Shown: piece by piece, positions 60,099 to 64,000 of the stretch | How positions within the stretch are numbered: the first letter of the stretch is position 1 | Layout: every line of letters starts with the position of its first letter | Assembly (NCBI RefSeq): GCF_009660225.1 | Contig: NZ_CP045920.1 | Span: forward strand, 3,484,079 to 3,548,078 | DNA from: Pseudactinotalea sp. HY158 | GTDB taxonomy: Bacteria; Actinomycetota; Actinomycetes; Actinomycetales; Beutenbergiaceae | Length of the DNA stretch: 64,000 bases | Reading direction: 5' to 3' | Notes under the pieces: model-generated | Database searches by the model: none | What the model saw: only the letters and a program-made list of their open reading frames with translations | Told to the model about the DNA's origin: nothing | Position numbers and translations under genes: made by a program

Positions 60099-61017
60099 GC
60101 TTGTCGGTCTTCTTGGGACGGCCGGCGATCACGATGATCGCGGCGTAGGTGACCACGACTCCGCCGAGGGAGAGGGCCCACCAGGGGAAGCCGGGGATGT
60201 CGGGGCGCGTGCCCGCGGCGGCGATGTCGGCGGCGGGGGTGGGCAGGATGCGCTCGCCGGTCACGAGGTAACGGTGGGTGTTGATGCCGAGCGGGGTGCA
60301 GGTGACGAGGGTGACGAGGTCCTCGCCGTACTCGGGCAGGAGGGACTGGGTCTCGTCGGGGAGGATCGTCTGGGTGCTGTTGACCTGGTAGGTGAGCACC
60401 TCGCCGAAGACCTCGATCGTGAACGTGTCGCCGATGGCCAGCTTGTTCAGGTCGTTGAAGAGGCTGGCCTCGGGAAGGCCGCGGTGGGCCGTGAGCACCG
60501 AGTGCTGGGAGAGGCCGCCGACGGGCAGGGACGTGCCCTCGAGGTGGCCGACGCCCTTGGCGAGCACGTCGTCGGAGGTGCCGTGGTAGATCGGCAGGTC
60601 GACCTTGATGGCGGGGATGCGCAGGCGGGCCATGACGCCGTCGTTGGTCGCGCGCAGCAGCTCGTTGTAGTCGAATCCGCCGGGGGAGACGCCGTCGGAG
60701 GTGGGCACGTTACTCGACGGGTCGAGCAGGGCACCGGTGCCGAGCTCGCCGCCGACGAGTGCGTCGTTGTAGGCGCGGGCCTCGTCGAGTTCGTTCATGA
60801 GCCGGGCGGGCGGGCCCTCGTCGACGACGGAGTCGAGCCCCTCGACGACCTTCGACTGGTTGTACTGGGAGAACCAGGAGGCGGTGCTCGGGTAGAGGAT
60901 GGCGAGTACCCCGATGACGGCCAGGAGGGCGACGCCGGCGGTGGCCCAGGGCATCCGCCAGCGGGCGGGCGGGGCGGGCTCGGGGGTGTGTTGCGGGGGC
61001 GTGTCGAGCGTAATCAC
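60067..61017 (-). CDS. Class C (pilus-type) sortase
   Basis: 316 aa. N-terminal membrane helix (~25-45), a lid-like D99-P100, catalytic H178 (LTAHRG), C240 in TLVTCTPLGINTHRY and R249, then the C-terminal second membrane helix (~280-300) typical of pilus-specific class C sortases. It cross-links pilin subunits through LPxTG motifs. The GTG start (61017) follows AAGGGATC. It is downstream of two LPLTG pilin genes, separated from the nearer one by a strong hairpin that may lower its expression. Confidence 0.93.
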   Translation of the reverse strand: MITLDTPPQHTPEPAPPARWRMPWATAGVALLAVIGVLAILYPSTASWFSQYNQSKVVEGLDSVVDEGPPARLMNELDEARAYNDALVGGELGTGALLDPSSNVPTSDGVSPGGFDYNELLRATNDGVMARLRIPAIKVDLPIYHGTSDDVLAKGVGHLEGTSLPVGGLSQHSVLTAHRGLPEASLFNDLNKLAIGDTFTIEVFGEVLTYQVNSTQTILPDETQSLLPEYGEDLVTLVTCTPLGINTHRYLVTGERILPTPAADIAAAGTRPDIPGFPWWALSLGGVVVTYAAIIVIAGRPKKTDKPMDDARSPRA

Positions 61018-61035
61018 TGGGATCCCTTCAGTGAG

Positions 61036-61075
61036 CCGAAGGGGCGAGGAGGGGTGAACCTCCTCGCCCCTTCGG
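61036..61075 (-). terminator. Intergenic hairpin between pilin and sortase genes
   Basis: A perfect 17-bp stem (CCGAAGGGGCGAGGAGG on one arm, its complement on the other) with a 6-nt loop lies in the 91-bp gap. No U-tract follows on the minus strand, so partial termination or mRNA stabilisation is likely rather than a full stop. Confidence 0.6.
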
Positions 61076-61108
61076 GCTTAACGGCTAGTCACCGTGTGCT
61101 GCGAAGGC

Positions 61109-62542
61109 TCAGGCCTTCGAGCGGGAGTGGCGCACGGCCGCGATCGTTCCGCCGGTCGCGATGAGGGCAATGCCCACGATCGTGAACAGCAGGGTTCCGG
61201 TGGAACCGGTGAGCGGCAGGTTCGGGCCCTCCGCCTTGTGGTTCTCGATGTCTGCGGCCCACGTGGCGGCGGGCACGTCACCCTCTGCAGTCGAAGCTGC
61301 GTCAATGGTGAACGGACCGAACACGGCGTTGGCCGGCAGCACGTAGCCAGCCGGGGCCACCGTTTCGACGACACAGACCTTCCGCGTGGTGTCTTCGTTG
61401 TTACCGACGAAGAACTCGAAGTTCGCCACGCCATCGTCAGCGGTCGGGGCCGACTTCTCGATCAGGTCACCCGGGTTGTTGCACAGGCCATCCGAATCGG
61501 CCGCACGGAGCTCGAACACCGCGCCCGGGAGGGTGACGTCGTTGTTCCCGTCATCGACCTTGGTGAGGTGGAGGGCACCCCAGTTCGTGCTCACGGACGG
61601 GGTGTCAACCGGCTTGCCGTTCAGCGTGACCGTCGCCGTGTTCTCGAGGACGCCGATGTCATCGATCGTCGTCCGGATCACGGCGGTCACGTTGGCACTC
61701 GTCTGAGCATCGGTGATCGCGTTGAGCTGGTCGAGTCCCGGCCCGAGAAGCGTCACGGTGCTGTTGTCGGCCGAGACCTCGTAGTCGGTGTCAGGGTCCA
61801 GCGCCACATTATCGATGCTCACGCTGACCCAGCTGTCGAACGTCATGCCGGCTCCGATGACGTCGCTGATGGTGAGCGACTCGTAGTCGAACTCAGCAGC
61901 AGGCACCGGTACGCCGATGGTCCACAGCGCGGTGGCACCCTCGCGGATCTCCTGGCTGTGGTCGCCGGCCGTCTTCGTCGGCGTGAAGTCGCCGAGGATG
62001 TTCTTGGGGTAGGCGTCTACGTCGTAGTCCCACGCGCCGGTGTCCGTGGGCATCGGGATCGCGACGAAGAACGGAGCGGCGGGCGTTGCAATGAGGTTCG
62101 GTCCGGAAGCGGTCTCCGTCACGAGATAAAATCCGACGTTGAGTCCCGTGAAGGGAGCTTCACCGTCACCGTCGGTCACAGCTGTGGTGCCGGTGTCAAG
62201 GGTGAAGCCATTACCAGGAACGTCCCCGGGAGAGAGCCCATCGATGGCGTCCCAGCCCTCGGCAGTGGCCAGGGGCACCGAACTGCCACCCAGGAGAACC
62301 TCCTGGACCGTGAACTCGACGCCCCCGATCGGATCGCCTGCCGGGTTGCCATCCTCGCTGGCGCTGTGTTCTTCGTGCTTATGCACCATGATCGAGCCGG
62401 TCGCACCGGAGTCGATGTTGCCGACCACAGGGTCATCACCGGGGGCCGCGGTGGCCGCGGTGCTGATGAGGCCGACCATCGCGAGGGAAAGGGCCCCCGC
62501 GCCGGCGGCGAGTCGCTTGAGCGACGTCGTCCTCGTTTTCAT
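61109..62542 (-). CDS. Pilus major subunit, LPXTG/SpaA-FimA type
   Basis: 477 aa. Signal peptide (~1-33, SLAMVGLISTAATAAPG), the pilin motif with linking Lys180 (WDYDVDAYPKN), isopeptide-type Ig domains (including the D2-type ITDVIGAG-like ISDVIGAGMTF), an E-box-like VCVVETVAPAGYVLP, and a C-terminal sorting signal LPLTG (442-446) with membrane helix and basic tail. It forms the covalently polymerised shaft. ATG 62542 has AAGGAATGGA upstream. It is the second gene of a pilus operon after a larger LPLTG protein. Confidence 0.92.
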   Translation of the reverse strand: MKTRTTSLKRLAAGAGALSLAMVGLISTAATAAPGDDPVVGNIDSGATGSIMVHKHEEHSASEDGNPAGDPIGGVEFTVQEVLLGGSSVPLATAEGWDAIDGLSPGDVPGNGFTLDTGTTAVTDGDGEAPFTGLNVGFYLVTETASGPNLIATPAAPFFVAIPMPTDTGAWDYDVDAYPKNILGDFTPTKTAGDHSQEIREGATALWTIGVPVPAAEFDYESLTISDVIGAGMTFDSWVSVSIDNVALDPDTDYEVSADNSTVTLLGPGLDQLNAITDAQTSANVTAVIRTTIDDIGVLENTATVTLNGKPVDTPSVSTNWGALHLTKVDDGNNDVTLPGAVFELRAADSDGLCNNPGDLIEKSAPTADDGVANFEFFVGNNEDTTRKVCVVETVAPAGYVLPANAVFGPFTIDAASTAEGDVPAATWAADIENHKAEGPNLPLTGSTGTLLFTIVGIALIATGGTIAAVRHSRSKA

Positions 62543-62613
62543 TCCATTCCTTCTTTCGGTTGGTACCAACACGGCGGGGGCGCCGGTCAGATGGGGGTGT
62601 GCGCGGCGCCTCA

Positions 62614-64000
62614 TCAGGCGCTCCGCCGGCTCCGGCGGCGCTGGACCTTGGTCGCGCCGTAGGCCATGAGGGAGAGCAGCAGGGTCGCCGCTCCCGCGAT
62701 GTAGACGTGGTCACGTCCGAATCCGCCGGTCAGGGGAAGGGCGGGACCGCCCTGCTGGTCGTTGACGAACGCCTCAGCAAACCCATAGTCGAGATTCGCT
62801 GCGGTAATCGTGAAGGTGCGCTCTGTCTCGTCGAGCTGGTAGCCAGGAGGGGCAGTCGTCTCGACCAGAGTGTAGTCGCCCCACTTGAGACCCTCGATGA
62901 GGAACTCTCCGGCGTCGGGATTCTGATCCGTGAACGGATCCGTCGAGCACAGCGCCTTGGTGCAATCGGTGACGGAGACGCCCGACGCCAAGCCCGGGCC
63001 CGTCAAGGTCCAGACCGAACCGGCGAGCAGGTCATCGTTCCGGTTGACCTTCGACCAGCTGACCGATCCGGGCAGGGCGCGGTTGGTGAGCACGCACGTG
63101 ACATCCTCGCCCGATGCAACCTGGACATTGCCATAGTCACTGGCAACCGGGTCGCCACCGGCCGTACACGCGAGACTCTCGAATTCATAGCCCGGAACCG
63201 CCGTGACATCCTCACTCACGACGTACGTACCGCTGACGACATGCTTGGTATCTCCGCTGTCGAAGGTCAGCATCGAGCCGTCACGCTCGGCGAACAGGTA
63301 GCCATCCCACGCGGATCCCGCTGCTACGTCGGTGCCGAAGTCACCGGCATCGACGCTCTTGATGATCGTCAGCGTCTGGCAGGAGACCGTGTTCGTGACG
63401 GTTGCCGTGTTCTCGATCTCGGTGAGGGTCACATCGACGGTGCCGCCGCCGGAGAGGTCTCCTGTCGCTGCCGCTCCGTTGATCTCAGTGATCGCCTGGG
63501 AGTCGACGGTGCAGCCCGTGACGGTGGGGTCGTTCGTCGCGATCGTCGTGGTCTCGGCGAGGGTGATCACGTCACCCTGCAGCCCCGCCAACGCGGTGTC
63601 CCAGTTGTGGTCTGCGCCGGCGAGCTGGAGAGCTGCACTCAGGCCTGCGGGCTGCTCACCGTTGGGAACAGGGGCGCCGCCGTTGATCACCCACTCCTTC
63701 TGGACGACGAGGCTCGCCTTGGCAATGTTCTTGATCTCTCCGAACGCCTCGTCGAGATCGCCGGCGCCGATCGTGAAGGTCCTGGTCTGCGTGTCCGCGA
63801 CGTATCCGTTCGGCGCTGCCTGCTCGGTGAGCGAATAGGTTCCGAGCGGAAGCCCTGTCAGCTTGAACTTGCCCACAGCGGCGTCCTGGTCGGTGTAGAG
63901 GGCCGTGCCACACGTGCCGCCTACGCAGTCCGTAATGGTTCGCGTTGTGCTGTCCGGCAGTTCGAGGGTCCAGGTGGATCCACCGAGCAGCACGTCCGTC
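62614..64000 (-). CDS. Large LPXTG pilin, tip/minor subunit (5' part outside window)
   Basis: The last ~462 residues are visible and the frame is open at base 64000. Repeated SpaA/CNA-B-type domains appear: GSTWTLELPDSTTRTITDC ... GTYSLTEQAAPNGYV and, later, GSVWTLTGPGLASGV ... DYTLVETTAPPGYQLDE. Paired Cys (TDCVGGTCG, TDCTKALC) may form disulfides. The sorting signal LPLTG with membrane helix and RRRSRR tail ends it. This is the layout of a tip adhesin in a SpaA-type pilus operon. It lies 71 bp upstream of the shaft pilin gene. Confidence 0.87.
   Translation of the reverse strand, partial: TDVLLGGSTWTLELPDSTTRTITDCVGGTCGTALYTDQDAAVGKFKLTGLPLGTYSLTEQAAPNGYVADTQTRTFTIGAGDLDEAFGEIKNIAKASLVVQKEWVINGGAPVPNGEQPAGLSAALQLAGADHNWDTALAGLQGDVITLAETTTIATNDPTVTGCTVDSQAITEINGAAATGDLSGGGTVDVTLTEIENTATVTNTVSCQTLTIIKSVDAGDFGTDVAAGSAWDGYLFAERDGSMLTFDSGDTKHVVSGTYVVSEDVTAVPGYEFESLACTAGGDPVASDYGNVQVASGEDVTCVLTNRALPGSVSWSKVNRNDDLLAGSVWTLTGPGLASGVSVTDCTKALCSTDPFTDQNPDAGEFLIEGLKWGDYTLVETTAPPGYQLDETERTFTITAANLDYGFAEAFVNDQQGGPALPLTGGFGRDHVYIAGAATLLLSLMAYGATKVQRRRSRRSA

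Noticed and set aside
61094-62662. 522-codon plus-strand frame opposite the pilin gene
   Set aside because: The minus-strand pilin has signal peptide, pilin motif and LPLTG signal; the plus frame has none of these.

Overview
The window is high-GC, densely packed actinobacterial DNA, probably from the order Micrococcales. This rests on codon bias, frequent GTG starts, leaderless promoters, a CtaG/CopD fusion, an LmeA-type DUF2993 protein, an E. coli-type PurB and class C sortase pili. No rRNA, tRNA, integrase, transposase or CRISPR array was found. The layout looks chromosomal.

Layout. 1-5.4 kb: N-terminal part of a SWIM-type SNF2 helicase (runs off the left edge), a MazG-like NTP pyrophosphohydrolase, a methyltransferase, and an ABC-ATPase-like/YhgE-Pip membrane pair. 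5.5-8.7 kb: a circularly permuted ATP-grasp/alpha-E fusion overlapping a transglutaminase-fold protein whose catalytic Cys is Val. 8.9-15.9 kb (minus strand): a secreted three-gene operon of two-domain multicopper oxidase, a 1334-aa ThuA/discoidin/sugar dehydrogenase/PKD/DUF1080 protein, and a blue-copper cupredoxin with four Ig-like repeats. The last two share an unnamed ~75-aa module. 16.4-22.3 kb: an orphan secreted protein, methionine aminopeptidase, a NUDIX hydrolase, a TetR regulator, a dienelactone hydrolase and an LmeA-like protein. 22.4-26.1 kb: a ribose/xylose-type (CUT2) sugar ABC transporter. 26.2-30.5 kb: a KUP potassium transporter and a CopD-CtaG fusion. 30.7-36.4 kb: a MoxR/DUF58/VWA operon (Bat-like), followed by a vapC remnant. 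36.9-41.7 kb: a TPR protein and E2/E1beta/E1alpha of a 2-oxoacid dehydrogenase with palindromic operators upstream. 42-46 kb: an aromatic aminotransferase, a holin-like membrane protein, a WXG100-like protein coupled to an alpha/beta hydrolase, and a low-molecular-weight protein tyrosine phosphatase. 46.3-51.9 kb: purB, a 61/62-bp tandem repeat array, a DUF2330 protein, xylulokinase and a CPBP protease. 52-56.6 kb: a pseudokinase-flippase and a PP2C phosphatase. 56.6-57.4 kb: a second repeat array. 57.4-60.1 kb: an LssY-type membrane protein, MarR and GNAT proteins. 60.1-64 kb: a sortase-assembled pilus locus cut by the right edge.

Themes. Many monocistronic genes have a TANNNT-like -10 hexamer ending 5-8 nt before the start codon, which implies leaderless mRNAs. 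Inside operons, ATGA and TGATG overlaps are the rule. Two transporter genes are preceded by short SD-led leader ORFs that end in ATGA overlaps. Four of the convergent gene junctions carry hairpins and/or tandem repeats. The two largest arrays (47.76-48.22 kb and 56.60-57.17 kb) and the copper/sugar operon are the least explained features and the best candidates for something undescribed.
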